From Streptomyces sp. NBC_01707 (GTDB taxonomy: Bacteria > Actinomycetota > Actinomycetes > Streptomycetales > Streptomycetaceae), in NCBI RefSeq assembly GCF_041438805.1, contig NZ_CP109190.1:3100001-3164000 (forward strand): a DNA stretch of 64,000 bases, written 5' to 3'. Of this stretch, positions 1-9,932 are shown piece by piece (the stretch's first letter is position 1; every line of letters starts with the position of its first letter). The notes under the pieces are model-generated. The model was not told the origin of the DNA. It did no database searches and was given only the letters and a program-made list of their open reading frames with translations. Both the position numbers and the translations under genes were made by a program.

Positions 1-681
1 GTGGTCGACGTTGCCGGCGGCGGCGACGACCAGGTGGGTGGGGTCGTAGTGCTTCTTGTAGAAGCGGGCGATCTGACCACGGTTCAGCGCGTTGATCGTG
101 TCGACCGTGCCGAGGACCGGGCGGCCCAGGGGCGTGTCGCCGAGCATCGTGTGCGCGAACAGGTCGTGCACGCAGTCGCCCGGGTCGTCCTCGGTCATCG
201 CGATCTCTTCGAGGATGACGCCACGCTCGGCGTCGACGTCCTCGGCGGCGATCAGCGAGCCGGTCAGCATGTCGCAGACGACATCGATGGCCAGCGGCAG
301 GTCGGTGTCGAGGACCCGCGCGTAGTAGCAGGTGTACTCCTTCGCCGTGAAGGCGTTCATCTCGCCGCCGACCGCGTCGATCGCGGACGAGATGTCGAGG
401 GCGCTGCGCTTGGCCGTGCCCTTGAAGAGGAGGTGCTCGAGGTAGTGCGTCGCGCCGTTCAGGCTGGGCGTCTCGTCGCGTGATCCGACGTTGGCCCAGA
501 TACCGAAGGTGGCGGAGCGTACGGAGGGCAGGGTCTCGGTGACGATCCGGAGGCCGCCGGGGAGAACCGTGCGGCGAACGGTGCCGATGCCGTTGGTGCC
601 CTTGAGAAGCGTTTGGGTACGGGCGACGGCCCGCGCCTCCGAAGAGGTGCGGGCCGTCGCCACGGAACTACGGGACGTCAC
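1..681 (-). CDS. M16 family zinc metallopeptidase (insulinase-like), N-terminal part, truncated by window edge
   Basis: Read on the minus strand, the 227 codons from the GTG at 681 give an M16 peptidase N-terminal domain. The inverted zinc motif HYLEH is at residues 79-83 and the third zinc ligand lies in the later [10 protein letters not shown] segment. The N-terminal strand [13 protein letters not shown] and the GSRDE segment are also typical of the family. The GTG overlaps the pnp stop (GTGA), so the gene is translationally coupled to pnp; this order is usual in Streptomyces. The protein is probably a cytoplasmic or cell-associated processing peptidase. The C-terminal part lies beyond position 1, so completeness cannot be judged. 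Confidence 0.9.
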   Translation of the reverse strand, partial: MTSRSSVATARTSSEARAVARTQTLLKGTNGIGTVRRTVLPGGLRIVTETLPSVRSATFGIWANVGSRDETPSLNGATHYLEHLLFKGTAKRSALDISSAIDAVGGEMNAFTAKEYTCYYARVLDTDLPLAIDVVCDMLTGSLIAAEDVDAERGVILEEIAMTEDDPGDCVHDLFAHTMLGDTPLGRPVLGTVDTINALNRGQIARFYKKHYDPTHLVVAAAGNVDH

Positions 682-2891
682 TTGGCGGCGTCGTCCTTCT
701 TCTCGTCCTCTTCGCCCTCGATCACGGGGATGAGGGAGAGCTTGCCGCGGGAGTCGATCTCGGCGATCTCGACCTGGACCTTGGCTCCGACCGCAACCAC
801 GTCCTCGACGTTCTCCACGCGCTTGCCACCGGCGAGCTTGCGGATCTGCGAGATGTGCAGCAGGCCGTCCTTGCCGGGCATGAGCGAGACGAACGCACCG
901 AAGGTGGTGGTCTTGACGACCGTACCCAGGTAACGCTCGCCGACCTCCGGCATGGTCGGGTTGGCGATCGCGTTGATCGTGGCGCGGGCGGCCTCGGCCT
1001 GCGAGCCCTGCTGGGCACCGATGTAGATGGTGCCGTCGTCCTCGATCGTGATGTCGGCGCCGGTGTCCTCCTGGATCTGGTTGATCATCTTGCCCTTGGG
1101 GCCGATGACCTCACCGATCTTGTCCACCGGGATCTTGACGGTGATGATCCGCGGGGCGTTCGGGGACATCTCGTCCGGGACGTCGATGGCCTCGTTCATC
1201 ACATCGAGGATGTGGAGGCGGGCGTCGCGGGCCTGCTTCAGCGCGGCGGCCAGGACCGAGGCGGGGATGCCGTCGAGCTTGGTGTCGAGCTGGAGCGCGG
1301 TGACGAACTGCTTCGTACCGGCGACCTTGAAGTCCATGTCACCGAACGCGTCCTCGGCACCGAGGATGTCGGTCAGGGCGACGTAGTGGGTCTTGCCGTC
1401 GATCTCCTGGGAGATCAGACCCATGGCGATACCGGCGACGGCGGCCTTGAGCGGCACACCGGCGTTCAGCAGCGACATGGTGGAGGCGCAGACCGAGCCC
1501 ATGGACGTCGAGCCGTTGGAGCCCAGCGCCTCGGAGACCTGGCGGATCGCGTAGGGGAACTCCTCGCGCGACGGCAGCACCGGCACGATGGCGCGCTCGG
1601 CGAGCGCACCGTGGCCGATCTCGCGGCGCTTGGGCGAGCCCACGCGGCCGGTCTCACCGACGGAGTACGGCGGGAAGTTGTAGTTGTGCATGTAGCGCTT
1701 GCGGGTCACCGGGGAGAGGGTGTCCAGCTGCTGCTCCATGCGGAGCATGTTCAGGGTGGTGACGCCCAGGATCTGGGTCTCGCCACGCTCGAACAGCGCC
1801 GAGCCGTGCACGCGCGGGATGGCCTCGACCTCGGCGGCGAGCGTACGGATGTCCGTGACGCCACGGCCGTCGATGCGGACCTTGTCCTTGATGACGCGCT
1901 CGCGGACCAGCTTCTTGGTCAGCGCGCGGTAGGCACCGGAGATCTCCTTCTCGCGGCCCTCGAACTGCGGGAGCAGCTTCTCGCCGGCGATCTCCTTGAT
2001 GCGGTCCAGCTCGGCCTCGCGCTCCTGCTTGCCGGCGATGGTGAGCGCCTTGGCGAGCTCGGTGCTGACGGCGGCGGTGAGCGCCTCCAGGACGTCGTCC
2101 TGGTAGTCGAGGAAGACCGGGAACTCGCCGGTGGGCTTGGCAGCCTTGGCGGCGAGCTCCGACTGGGCCTTGCAGAGGGCCTTGATGAACGGCTTCGCGG
2201 CCTCGAGGCCGGCGGCGACGACCTCTTCGGTCGGGGCCTCGGCGCCGTCCTTGACGAGCTGGATGGTCTTCTCGGTGGCCTCGGCCTCGACCATCATGAT
2301 CGCGACGTCGCCGTCCTCCAGGACGCGACCGGCGACGACCATGTCGAAGACGGCGTCCTCGAGCTCGGTGTGCGTCGGGAAGGCGACCCACTGGCCCTTG
2401 ATCAGGGCGACACGGGTGCCACCGATCGGGCCGGAGAAGGGCAGGCCGGCCAGCTGCGTGGAGCAGGAGGCGGCGTTGATCGCGATCACGTCGTACAGGT
2501 GATCAGGGTTGAGCGCCATGATCGTCTCGACGATCTGGATCTCGTTGCGCAGGCCCTTCTTGAAGGAGGGGCGCAGCGGCCGGTCGATCAGACGGCAGGT
2601 GAGGATCGCGTCCTCGGAGGGGCGGCCCTCGCGGCGGAAGAAGGAGCCGGGGATCTTGCCCGCGGCGTACTGCCGCTCCTCGACGTCCACCGTGAGGGGG
2701 AAGAAGTCGAGCTGGTCCTTCGGCTTCTTGGAAGCCGTGGTGGCCGACAGCACCATGGTGTCGTCGTCCAGGTACGCAACGGCGGAGCCGGCGGCCTGCT
2801 TGGCCAGGCGGCCCGTCTCGAAGCGGATGGTGCGGGTGCCGAAGGTTCCGTTGTCGATAACGGCCTCGGCGTAGTGGGTCTCGTTCTCCAC
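678..2891 (-). CDS. pnp: Polyribonucleotide nucleotidyltransferase / guanosine pentaphosphate synthetase (PNPase)
   Basis: Phosphorolytic 3'-5' exoribonuclease and RNA 3'-tailing enzyme; the Streptomyces enzyme is also called GpsI. The 737-aa product has two RNase PH domains joined by a helical domain. A KH domain follows ([16 protein letters not shown] region) and then a C-terminal S1 domain ([18 protein letters not shown] region). The start is taken as GTG 2891, giving [15 protein letters not shown], because the homologous N-terminus begins there and a GGAG lies about 9 nt upstream. The longer reading to 3179 is Pro/Arg-rich and unlike the family. The gene sits downstream of rpsO, separated by a strong hairpin and a leader, and its stop overlaps the M16 peptidase start. 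Confidence 0.97.
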   Translation of the reverse strand: MENETHYAEAVIDNGTFGTRTIRFETGRLAKQAAGSAVAYLDDDTMVLSATTASKKPKDQLDFFPLTVDVEERQYAAGKIPGSFFRREGRPSEDAILTCRLIDRPLRPSFKKGLRNEIQIVETIMALNPDHLYDVIAINAASCSTQLAGLPFSGPIGGTRVALIKGQWVAFPTHTELEDAVFDMVVAGRVLEDGDVAIMMVEAEATEKTIQLVKDGAEAPTEEVVAAGLEAAKPFIKALCKAQSELAAKAAKPTGEFPVFLDYQDDVLEALTAAVSTELAKALTIAGKQEREAELDRIKEIAGEKLLPQFEGREKEISGAYRALTKKLVRERVIKDKVRIDGRGVTDIRTLAAEVEAIPRVHGSALFERGETQILGVTTLNMLRMEQQLDTLSPVTRKRYMHNYNFPPYSVGETGRVGSPKRREIGHGALAERAIVPVLPSREEFPYAIRQVSEALGSNGSTSMGSVCASTMSLLNAGVPLKAAVAGIAMGLISQEIDGKTHYVALTDILGAEDAFGDMDFKVAGTKQFVTALQLDTKLDGIPASVLAAALKQARDARLHILDVMNEAIDVPDEMSPNAPRIITVKIPVDKIGEVIGPKGKMINQIQEDTGADITIEDDGTIYIGAQQGSQAEAARATINAIANPTMPEVGERYLGTVVKTTTFGAFVSLMPGKDGLLHISQIRKLAGGKRVENVEDVVAVGAKVQVEIAEIDSRGKLSLIPVIEGEEDEKKDDAAK

Positions 2892-3178
2892 TAGCGTTTT
2901 CTCCGATACATATCGTCTTCTCGCCCCCACGCCCGTGTGGCGGGGGACGGTGCGGAGAAGCGCTCCATCGGCGGGCCGGTCTTCGATCGAAGCACCCGGG
3001 TTGCTCTGTCCGGGGGCCACTACCGAGGACCGGCGGCGGGGAGCTTGCTTCTTCCGCTCGTCTGCGGGACGTTCCGGGACCAGGTTACTGAGATTCGGCT
3101 CAGCTTGGCATTCCGGTCGACCGGGCGAGCCGGTCACGTCCCGTACATGCTGATGCACGCACACCTGTACGTACAACA

Positions 3179-3216
3179 AAGGGAGCGGTTCCCTCAGTCG
3201 TGGGAACCGCTCCCTT
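3179..3216 (-). terminator. rpsO-pnp intergenic hairpin (terminator / RNase III-type processing stem)
   Basis: A perfect 15-bp inverted repeat (3179-3193 with 3202-3216) with an 8-nt loop begins 9 nt after the rpsO stop. On the minus strand it is followed by a short U-containing stretch (TTTGTTGT). In Streptomyces the rpsO-pnp intergenic stem-loop is a known RNase III processing site and partial terminator. Assigning that role to this copy is by position and structure only. Confidence 0.8.
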
Positions 3217-3225
3217 CACGGCGTC

Positions 3226-3516
3226 TTACTTGGCGCCGCCGGCCGCACCGCGGCGGATGCCGAGGCGGTCGACCAGGGCACGGAAGCGCTGGATGTCCTT
3301 CTTGGCCAGGTACTGCAGGAGGCGGCGACGCTGGCCGACCAGGATCAGCAGACCACGGCGGGAGTGGTGGTCGTGCTTGTGCGTCTTGAGGTGCTCCGTC
3401 AGGTCCGAGATGCGACGGGAGAGCATGGCCACCTGGACCTCGGGGGAACCGGTGTCACCCTCCTTGGTGGCGAACTCGGACATGATCTGCTTCTTCGTAG
3501 CGGCGTCGAGCGACAC
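3226..3516 (-). CDS. rpsO: 30S ribosomal protein S15
   Basis: A 96-aa product with the S15 signature throughout: [35 protein letters not shown], then the [15 protein letters not shown] segment. It binds the central domain of 16S rRNA during 30S assembly. The length is a little above the 89 aa of E. coli S15 because of a short Gly/Ala-rich tail ([11 protein letters not shown]). Its own promoter probably lies in 3517-3730, a stretch with no other gene and no clear promoter match. It is cotranscribed with pnp through the intergenic hairpin. Confidence 0.98.
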   Translation of the reverse strand: MSLDAATKKQIMSEFATKEGDTGSPEVQVAMLSRRISDLTEHLKTHKHDHHSRRGLLILVGQRRRLLQYLAKKDIQRFRALVDRLGIRRGAAGGAK

Positions 3517-3731
3517 GCGGTACTCCTCTTTGATGTTCCGATGCGCCCACGAGTGCCCCTGGTCTTGATCTCAGGGGGTCTTCCGTTACTCGAGGACGAA
3601 GGTCCGATGAGCGCAGCCCTCAGGATGATCCGGGGGCGCGTACACAAACGGCCGTCACACAGCGTACCAGGTCGGCAGAGCCGGGTTGCCGGGGGCCGGT
3701 GGGCGTGGGCGGCAGGGTGCCGCTTCGTCCT

Positions 3732-3768
3732 CGATCCCTGACGGGACCGTCATGCCCGGCAGGGATCG
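3732..3768 (-). terminator. Hairpin immediately downstream of eccD
   Basis: CGATCCCTG (3732-3740) pairs with CAGGGATCG (3760-3768), and an inner CGGG/CCCG extends the stem after a bulge. It starts 3 nt past the eccD stop on the minus strand, so it is probably the eccD terminator separating it from rpsO. Confidence 0.6.
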
Positions 3769-3770
3769 GT

Positions 3771-5252
3771 TCAGCTGGTGAGGGCTCTCGCTCTGGCGAA
3801 GACGTCCAGTACCGCCAGGCAGAGCGGGACCAGGGAGAGGAGGAGGGCGCTCTCCGTGAGGTCGAGGAGGCGGCCCCAGAACGGGGAGAGGCCCTTGCGG
3901 GGAATGATCAGGCCGATCGCCGTCAACAGTGCGGCGCCCGCGGCCACGGCCGCGGAGAGCCAGACCGTGCGGATGTCCAGGGAGCCGCTCTCCCCGTACC
4001 GGGCCAGCTCCCTCACCAGGTCGGCCGGCGGGTTCAGGGAGACGCCGAGGATCAGCAGGGCGATCGCGCCGATGCCCGCCACCAGCACACAGGTGACCTG
4101 CGAGGTGTAGCGGAAGAGGCGGGCGCGGAGCAGCATCGCGAGTCCGGCGGCGAGTGCGAGCAGGCGACCCCAGACGTTGCCGGAGAAACCCAGGACGGCG
4201 GCGGACCCGACGACGACGGCCGCGCAGCCGCCGACCAGGCCGAGCAGCATCTCGTGGCCGCGGCGGGCCTGGGCGGCGATGCGGTCGGCGTCGACGGGGA
4301 CGCCTTCGGGCTCCGGGGAGGTGCTCGGGTTCGCGAAGCCGTCGTCGTAACCCCCCGGAGCGGTGCGTGGCGACGCGTAACCGATGGGCAGCCGGGCGAA
4401 GCGGGCGGACAGACCGGGCAGGAAGGCGACGAGGCCGAGGGCGACCGGGGCACAGACAGCGGCGGTCCCGGTGGCGGAGACCTCGGTGAGGATCGCTACG
4501 AAGGTGGCGAGGGTGCCGACGGTGGCGACGAAGGTCGCCGCGACGAACGGGGCGTCGCCGCTCGGGGTCAGAGCGACCAGGACGACGGACGCGACCAGGA
4601 CGGACACGCAGCCGAGCAGGAACTGCAGCCGGCCGGGGCCCTGGCCGGCGTCCGGGCCGATGATGCCGGAGCCTGCGATGAGTACGAGGGGCAGCGCGCC
4701 GAGGCCGAGCGCGACCGCGGTGGGCCGGTCTCCGTAGACCCGGGCGCGTACCCCCGCGAACGCGGTGAGCAGCAGTCCGGCGGAGCCCGCGATGATGCCG
4801 GGCAGGCTGTGCATGTCGTGCCGGACGGGGTCGGCGAACCAGAGGACGAAGCCCATCAGTACGAGGAGCAGCACGCCGCCCAGCAGACCGGCGCCGCGCA
4901 GGAGTTCGTCGCTCCACAGGTGTCGGTCCCGGGTGACGGCCGAGGCGACGGCGTCCGACACGTCGTCGAAGACGGCGGGCGGCAGTGACTGCGCGAACGG
5001 GCGCAGGCTGAGCAGTTCGCCGTCGAGCACCTGCTGGGCCGCGAGCGTGCGCGCGCCGTCGAGCACCGTGCCGTCGCGCCGCACCAGGTGGTAACCGGTG
5101 GGGTTGCCGGCCGCCTGGGTCTGGCCGGTGAGCCGGAGGATCTCCGGGTAGATGTCGGCGACTGCGATGTCCTCCGGCAGGGCGACGTCGATACGGCTGT
5201 CGGGCGCCACGACAGTGACGCGGCAGAAGCCCGTCGCTGCAGTCGTACTCAC
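3771..5252 (-). CDS. eccD: Type VII secretion integral membrane protein EccD
   Basis: A 493-aa product. Residues 1 to about 95 form a ubiquitin-like YukD/EccD cytosolic domain (CRVTVVAPDSRIDVALPEDIAVADIYPEI region, ending LLSLRPFAQSLPP). About eleven hydrophobic transmembrane segments follow, starting with GLLGGVLLLVLMGFVLWFA. EccD forms the channel-lining barrel of the ESX membrane complex with EccB, EccC and EccE. The only other ESX genes on this strand are the esx/mycP/eccB block about 5 kb away. eccD is divergent from eccC across a 187-bp spacer. A cytosolic loop near residues 265-310 (ASPRTAPGGYDDGFANPS region) is low-complexity. Confidence 0.95.
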   Translation of the reverse strand: MSTTAATGFCRVTVVAPDSRIDVALPEDIAVADIYPEILRLTGQTQAAGNPTGYHLVRRDGTVLDGARTLAAQQVLDGELLSLRPFAQSLPPAVFDDVSDAVASAVTRDRHLWSDELLRGAGLLGGVLLLVLMGFVLWFADPVRHDMHSLPGIIAGSAGLLLTAFAGVRARVYGDRPTAVALGLGALPLVLIAGSGIIGPDAGQGPGRLQFLLGCVSVLVASVVLVALTPSGDAPFVAATFVATVGTLATFVAILTEVSATGTAAVCAPVALGLVAFLPGLSARFARLPIGYASPRTAPGGYDDGFANPSTSPEPEGVPVDADRIAAQARRGHEMLLGLVGGCAAVVVGSAAVLGFSGNVWGRLLALAAGLAMLLRARLFRYTSQVTCVLVAGIGAIALLILGVSLNPPADLVRELARYGESGSLDIRTVWLSAAVAAGAALLTAIGLIIPRKGLSPFWGRLLDLTESALLLSLVPLCLAVLDVFARARALTS

Positions 5253-5439
5253 GTGTCTGGTCCCCCTGATTCGCGGTTGCGCACGGTGCGCGCGCCACCC
5301 TACCGGGAGGAGGAAAGGTCATCGGCAAGTAGGATCACCGTCGCGCGGAGGGACGTCCGCAAGCAAACGCAGCCACGGGGGGCTTCGGTGCGGGTTCGAC
5401 CGGTCCTCCGCCCGTCCGTACCGAGGGATTGATGTTCCG
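5253..5439. promoter_or_regulatory. Divergent eccD/eccC control region
   Basis: This 187-bp spacer lies between the divergent starts of eccD and eccC. It holds a TAGGAT -10-like hexamer on the plus strand (5330-5335) and a TAGGGT -10-like hexamer on the minus strand (complement of 5297-5302). Neither has a convincing TTGAC-type -35 at 17-18 nt, so the promoter calls are tentative. A purine run (GGAGGAGGAAAGG) lies between them. Confidence 0.4.
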
Positions 5440-8400
5440 GTGAGCCAGATCGTCGTGAAACGACCGCCGCGGTCCCTGCCGCCCGAAGTACCCACGGACG
5501 ATTTGATGTTGGAGGCTCCTCCCGAACTGCCGCGCGGGCAGCAGGAGGGCATGCTGATGCAGATCCTGCCGGTGCTCGGCATGGGTTCGTCGGTGGTCTT
5601 CTTCTTCTCGCCGCAGGCTCCTGCGTTCATGCGCGTCATGGGCGTTCTGATGCTTGTCTCGACCGTCGGCATGGTGGTCGCACAGCTGGTCCGGCACCGT
5701 CGCGGTACGCAGGGGCAAATGGCGGATGTGCGGCGCGACTACCTCAGATACCTGGCTCAGACGCGGCGTACGGTACGTCGGACCGCGCGCGCCCAGCGCG
5801 ACGTGCAGCTGTATCTGCAGCCCGCTCCTGAGCAGTTGTGGTCGGTGGTCGCCGAGGGCAGCCGGGTGTGGGAGCGGCGGGTCGGGGACGGCGACTTCGG
5901 GCAGGTACGGGTCGGGCTCGGGGCGCAGCAGCTGTCGACTCCGCTGATCGCCCCGGACACCGCGCCGGTGGATGAGCTGGAACCGATGTGTGCGGGGGCG
6001 ATGCAGCAATTCCTCGCGGTGCACGGGTCGTTGGACGGCCTGCCGATGGCCGTGTCGATGCGGGCCTTCTATCACGTGACGGTCTCCGGTCAGCCGGAGG
6101 CGGCACAGTCGGCGGCGCGGGCGCTGGTCGCACAACTGGTGACGCTCCACTCCCCCGAGGATCTGATGGTCGCCGTGGTGGCGGCACCCGGTGCGGTGGC
6201 ACGCTGGGACTGGACGAAGTGGCTTCCGCATGCACAGGTGCCGGGGCAGGTCGACGGGGCCGGTACGAAGCGGTTGTTCGGCGACGACCTGGGCGAGCTG
6301 GAGCAGCTGCTGGCCGGCCGGCTGGAGGGGCGGCCGCGGTTCGGACGGGAGAGTCAGCCGCTGCTGGACCAGCCGCACATCGTGGTGGTTCTCGACGGCG
6401 GGATGGTGCCGCCGGATTCGCTGTTCGCGGCGGCCGAGGGACTGCAGGGTGTGACGATCGTCGAGGTCGTCCCGGGGGAGCTGGACGAGCCTCGCGGCGG
6501 CCTGTCGGTGGTGGTGCGGCCAGGCCTGCTGCGACTGGAGTCGGGGGCGGGGCTGGCGTACGAGGGCGTGCCGGACGGGCTGTCGCTGCCCGCGGCCGAG
6601 GCGCTGGCCCGGCAGCTCGCACCGCTGCGCATGGACGGGGGCGACGACGACGAACCGCTGCTCGCCAACCTGGACTTCACGGATCTGCTGAACCTCGGTG
6701 ATGCGGGTGCGGTCGATGTGGCGCGCACCTGGCGGCCGCGGTCGGTCTCCGATCGGCTGCGGGTGCCGATCGGGGTCGGCGAGGACGGCCAACCGGTGAT
6801 GCTGGACCTGAAGGAGGCCGCGCAGGAGGGCATGGGTCCGCACGGGTTGTGTGTCGGTGCGACCGGTTCCGGCAAGTCCGAGCTGCTGCGGACGCTGGTC
6901 CTGGGGCTCGCGGTCACGCACTCCTCGGAGACGCTCAACTTCGTGCTGGCGGACTTCAAGGGTGGTGCGACGTTCGCCGGGATGTCGCACATGCCGCACG
7001 TGGCGGCGGTCATCACCAACCTGGCGGACGATCTGACGCTCGTCGACCGCATGGGTGACGCGATCCGCGGTGAACTGCAGCGGCGGCAGGAACTGTTGAG
7101 GTCGGCCGGCAACTACGCCAATATCCACGACTACGAGAAGGCGCGGGCGGCGGGCGCGGCGCTGGAACCGCTGGCCTCACTGGTCCTGGTCATCGACGAG
7201 TTCTCCGAACTGCTCACCGCCAAGCCGGACTTCATCGACATGTTCATCCAGATCGGCCGTATCGGCCGCTCGCTGGGTGTACATCTGCTGCTCGCCTCGC
7301 AGCGCCTGGAGGAAGGCAAGCTGCGCGGTCTGGACACCTATCTCTCGTACCGGATCGGGCTGCGGACCTTCTCGGCGGCCGAGTCGCGTACCGCGCTGGG
7401 GGTGCCCGACGCCTATCACCTGCCGTCGGTGCCGGGTTCCGGCTATCTCAAGTTCGGTACGGACGAGATGACCCGGTTCAAGGCGGCGTACGTGTCGGGG
7501 ACGTACCGCACGGGTGGGCCGGATCTGTCGGTGGGGGCACTGCCGGTCGACCGGCGTCCCGCGGTGTTCAGCGCACTGCCGGTGCCGGTGGTGTACGCGG
7601 CGCCGGACCCTGCCCATGTGGTCGCCTCGCGGACGAGTGCGGAGGACGACGCGCTCGCGGACACGGTGCTCGATGTGATCGTGCGGCGCCTCGAGGGGCA
7701 GGGGGTGCCCGCCCATCAGGTGTGGCTGCCGCCGCTGGACCGGGCGCCGACGCTGGACCAGTTGCTGCCGGGGCTCGCGCCGACCGCGGACCGGGGGTTC
7801 ACGGCGACGGAGTACACGCGTCCGGGCGGGCTGACCGTTCCGCTCGGCCTCATCGACAAGCCGTTCGAGCAGCGGCGTGAAGTGCTGTACCGGGACTTCT
7901 CCGGTGCGGCGGGCCACATGCTGGTGGTCGGCGGTCCGCAGTCCGGGAAGTCGACGATGATGCGGACGCTGATCTCTTCGTTCGCGCTCACCCACACCCC
8001 GCACGAAGTGCAGTTCTACGGGCTCGACTTCGGTGGCGGCGGACTGGTCTCACTGGCGGACCTGCCGCATGTGGGCGGGATGGCGTCGCGGCTGGATCCG
8101 GAGCGGGTGCGGCGTACGGTCGCCGAGGTCGCGGGGGTGCTGAACCGGCGCGAGGAGTTCTTCCGCGCCCACTGCGTCGACTCCGTCGCCACATACCGGC
8201 GCAAGCGCGCCCTCGGTGAGCTGCCGGGCGAGCCGTGGGGCGACGTGTTCCTGGTCGTCGACGGCTGGGGCGGCTTCCGCGCCGAGTACGAGATGCTGGA
8301 GCAGGTCGTCACGGACATCGCCTCGCGTGGTCTCGGGTACGGCGTCCATGTGGTGATCACGGCCGCCCGGTACATGGAGGTACGTGCCGCGCTCAAGGAT

Positions 8401-9399
8401 CAGATCCTCGGCCGGCTGGAACTGCGGCTCGGTGACGTCATGGACTCCGAGTTCGACCGCAGGGTTGCGGTGAACGTTCCGCAGGGCGTACCGGGACGCG
8501 GTCAGGTGCCGGAGAAGCTGCACTTCATGGGGGCACTGCCGCGTATCGACTCCACCAGCAGCGCGGCGGATCTCTCCGACGGCACGGCGGCCTTCGTCGA
8601 GACGGTGAAGTCCAACTGGGCGGGCCCTTCGGCGCCCGCCGTACGGCTGCTGCCGCGGAAACTGCCCGCCGAGCAGCTGCCGAAGGGCTTCGAGTTCCCG
8701 CAGCGCGGGATCGCGATCGGTATCGACGAGACCGATCTGGAACCGGTGTTCGTCGACTTCGAGACGGACCCGTTCTTCCTGATCTTCGGGGAGAGCGAAT
8801 CGGGGAAGACGAATCTGCTGCGTCTGATCGCGAAGCAGATCGCGGAGCGCTACTCCCCCGACGAGGCGAAGCTCGTCGTCGGCGACTACCGGCGGGCCCT
8901 GCTGGGTGCGCTGCCGGAGAGCCATCTGCTGGAGTACGCGCCGATGGCGAGTTCCATGCAGATGCACATGGAGGCGCTGGCCGGTGTGTTCTCGCGGCGG
9001 CAGCCGCCGACGGACGTCACGCCGCGGCAGTTGCGCGACCGCAGCTGGTGGACCGGTCCGCAGATCTTCATCATCGTCGACGACTACGACCTGGTGGCGA
9101 CGAACGCGGGCAACCCGCTGGCCCCGCTCGCGGAGTATCTGCCGTTCGCCCGGGACACGGGCGTCCGGTTCATCATCGCGCGCAACTCTGCGGGGGCCTC
9201 GCGATCGATGTACGAGTCGTTCATGCAGCGCGTCAAGGAGCTCGGTGCGCAGGGCGTGGTGCTGTCCGGCGATCCGTCCGAGGGCGATCTGATCGGGCCG
9301 GTGCGGGGGCATCCGATGCCGCCGGGACGCGGGTACTTCGCCTCGCGCCGGCGGGGGAACCCGCTGGTGCAGATCGGGCGGCTGCCGGAGCAGCACTGA
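5440..9399 (+). CDS. eccC: Type VII secretion ATPase EccC (fused EccCa-EccCb, FtsK/SpoIIIE family)
   Basis: A 1319-aa motor ATPase of the ESX system. N-terminal cytosolic residues are followed by two transmembrane helices (about 35-75) and then three FtsK/SpoIIIE-type ATPase domains. Their Walker A motifs are GATGSGKS (about 473), GGPQSGKS (about 830) and GESESGKT (about 1116). All three keep the Walker lysine. The first has a clear Walker B (LVLVIDEFSELL), the others LVVDGWGG and IIVDDYD. The start is taken at GTG 5440 (GTG AGC CAG) with GAGGGA upstream, giving the usual VSQIVVKRPPR N-terminus; the frame stays open further upstream but without family-like sequence. The single fused chain, rather than split EccCa/EccCb, is the usual Streptomyces form. 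C-terminal domains of this family bind the WXG100 export signal. Confidence 0.95.
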   Translation: MSQIVVKRPPRSLPPEVPTDDLMLEAPPELPRGQQEGMLMQILPVLGMGSSVVFFFSPQAPAFMRVMGVLMLVSTVGMVVAQLVRHRRGTQGQMADVRRDYLRYLAQTRRTVRRTARAQRDVQLYLQPAPEQLWSVVAEGSRVWERRVGDGDFGQVRVGLGAQQLSTPLIAPDTAPVDELEPMCAGAMQQFLAVHGSLDGLPMAVSMRAFYHVTVSGQPEAAQSAARALVAQLVTLHSPEDLMVAVVAAPGAVARWDWTKWLPHAQVPGQVDGAGTKRLFGDDLGELEQLLAGRLEGRPRFGRESQPLLDQPHIVVVLDGGMVPPDSLFAAAEGLQGVTIVEVVPGELDEPRGGLSVVVRPGLLRLESGAGLAYEGVPDGLSLPAAEALARQLAPLRMDGGDDDEPLLANLDFTDLLNLGDAGAVDVARTWRPRSVSDRLRVPIGVGEDGQPVMLDLKEAAQEGMGPHGLCVGATGSGKSELLRTLVLGLAVTHSSETLNFVLADFKGGATFAGMSHMPHVAAVITNLADDLTLVDRMGDAIRGELQRRQELLRSAGNYANIHDYEKARAAGAALEPLASLVLVIDEFSELLTAKPDFIDMFIQIGRIGRSLGVHLLLASQRLEEGKLRGLDTYLSYRIGLRTFSAAESRTALGVPDAYHLPSVPGSGYLKFGTDEMTRFKAAYVSGTYRTGGPDLSVGALPVDRRPAVFSALPVPVVYAAPDPAHVVASRTSAEDDALADTVLDVIVRRLEGQGVPAHQVWLPPLDRAPTLDQLLPGLAPTADRGFTATEYTRPGGLTVPLGLIDKPFEQRREVLYRDFSGAAGHMLVVGGPQSGKSTMMRTLISSFALTHTPHEVQFYGLDFGGGGLVSLADLPHVGGMASRLDPERVRRTVAEVAGVLNRREEFFRAHCVDSVATYRRKRALGELPGEPWGDVFLVVDGWGGFRAEYEMLEQVVTDIASRGLGYGVHVVITAARYMEVRAALKDQILGRLELRLGDVMDSEFDRRVAVNVPQGVPGRGQVPEKLHFMGALPRIDSTSSAADLSDGTAAFVETVKSNWAGPSAPAVRLLPRKLPAEQLPKGFEFPQRGIAIGIDETDLEPVFVDFETDPFFLIFGESESGKTNLLRLIAKQIAERYSPDEAKLVVGDYRRALLGALPESHLLEYAPMASSMQMHMEALAGVFSRRQPPTDVTPRQLRDRSWWTGPQIFIIVDDYDLVATNAGNPLAPLAEYLPFARDTGVRFIIARNSAGASRSMYESFMQRVKELGAQGVVLSGDPSEGDLIGPVRGHPMPPGRGYFASRRRGNPLVQIGRLPEQH

Positions 9400-9629
9400 C
9401 CGACGGGACCGGGAGCCCCTCCCCGCCGGCGGCGGGGTGGACCGGTGCCTCATCGACATCGCGGCAACCGCACCGGCGTCGCGTACCTGGTCCCGAGGAT
9501 TCCGTGGGGCGAGCGGTCCCTACCACCGCGGGTCGGAAGCTGTCCATACCGGGCCTGTGGGACGCGGGAGCGGGGATAGTCTGCACGCGGGCGACGAACA
9601 TGTTCCGCCGCAGGAGAGGAAGGCATCTG

Positions 9630-9863
9630 ATGGGCACGCAGCAGGAGAAGGACGAGCTGTACGCACTCGACATCTCGGGGGTCGAGTGGCTGAGTGCGCC
9701 CGGTACGGAAGAGGCCGAGGAGCGCGTCGAGATCGCACATCTGCCGGGCGGAGCGGTGGCGATGCGGTCCTCGCTGGATCCGGAGACGGTGCTGCGGTAC
9801 ACGGAGGCCGAGTGGCGGGCGTTCGTACTGGGTGCGCGGGACGGCGAGTTCGACCTCACGTAG
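9630..9863 (+). CDS. DUF397 domain protein
   Basis: A 77-aa acidic protein. The YALDISGVEWLSAPG..ERVEIAHLPGGAVAMRSSLDPETVLRYTEAEWRAFVLGARDGEFD pattern matches the DUF397 fold abundant in Streptomyces. The start ATG 9630 is preceded by [15 protein letters not shown]397 genes usually sit next to a helix-turn-helix regulator and act as its partner, but no such gene is adjacent here. It lies alone between eccC and the WXG100 genes, separated from eccC by 230 bp that hold only a short GC hairpin just after eccC (about 9421-9437). A regulatory role in the locus is possible but unsupported. Confidence 0.85.
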   Translation: MGTQQEKDELYALDISGVEWLSAPGTEEAEERVEIAHLPGGAVAMRSSLDPETVLRYTEAEWRAFVLGARDGEFDLT

Positions 9864-9882
9864 GACGCCGTACGGGCAGGAC

Positions 9883-9912
9883 AAGGGGCACGCTTCGTCG
9901 AGCGTGCCCCTT
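9883..9912. terminator. Bidirectional terminator between DUF397 gene and WXG100 genes
   Basis: A 12-bp perfect stem (9883-9894 AAGGGGCACGCT with 9901-9912) and 6-nt loop lie between two convergent genes. AA at one end and TT at the other suit termination in both directions. Confidence 0.75.
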
Positions 9913-9932
9913 CTGCGTGTGCGGTGCCGCGG

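Noticed and set aside
1..483. Long plus-strand open frame at the left edge
   Set aside because: It is the antisense shadow of the M16 peptidase; the minus strand carries HYLEH and family-like sequence.
855..2894. 679-codon plus-strand open frame opposite pnp
   Set aside because: Shadow of PNPase in high-GC DNA; Asp/Gly/Leu-rich text with no domain.
2892..3179. N-terminal extension of PNPase up to 3179
   Set aside because: The sequence is Arg/Pro-rich, not family-like and overlaps the rpsO-pnp hairpin; GTG 2891 matches the family start.
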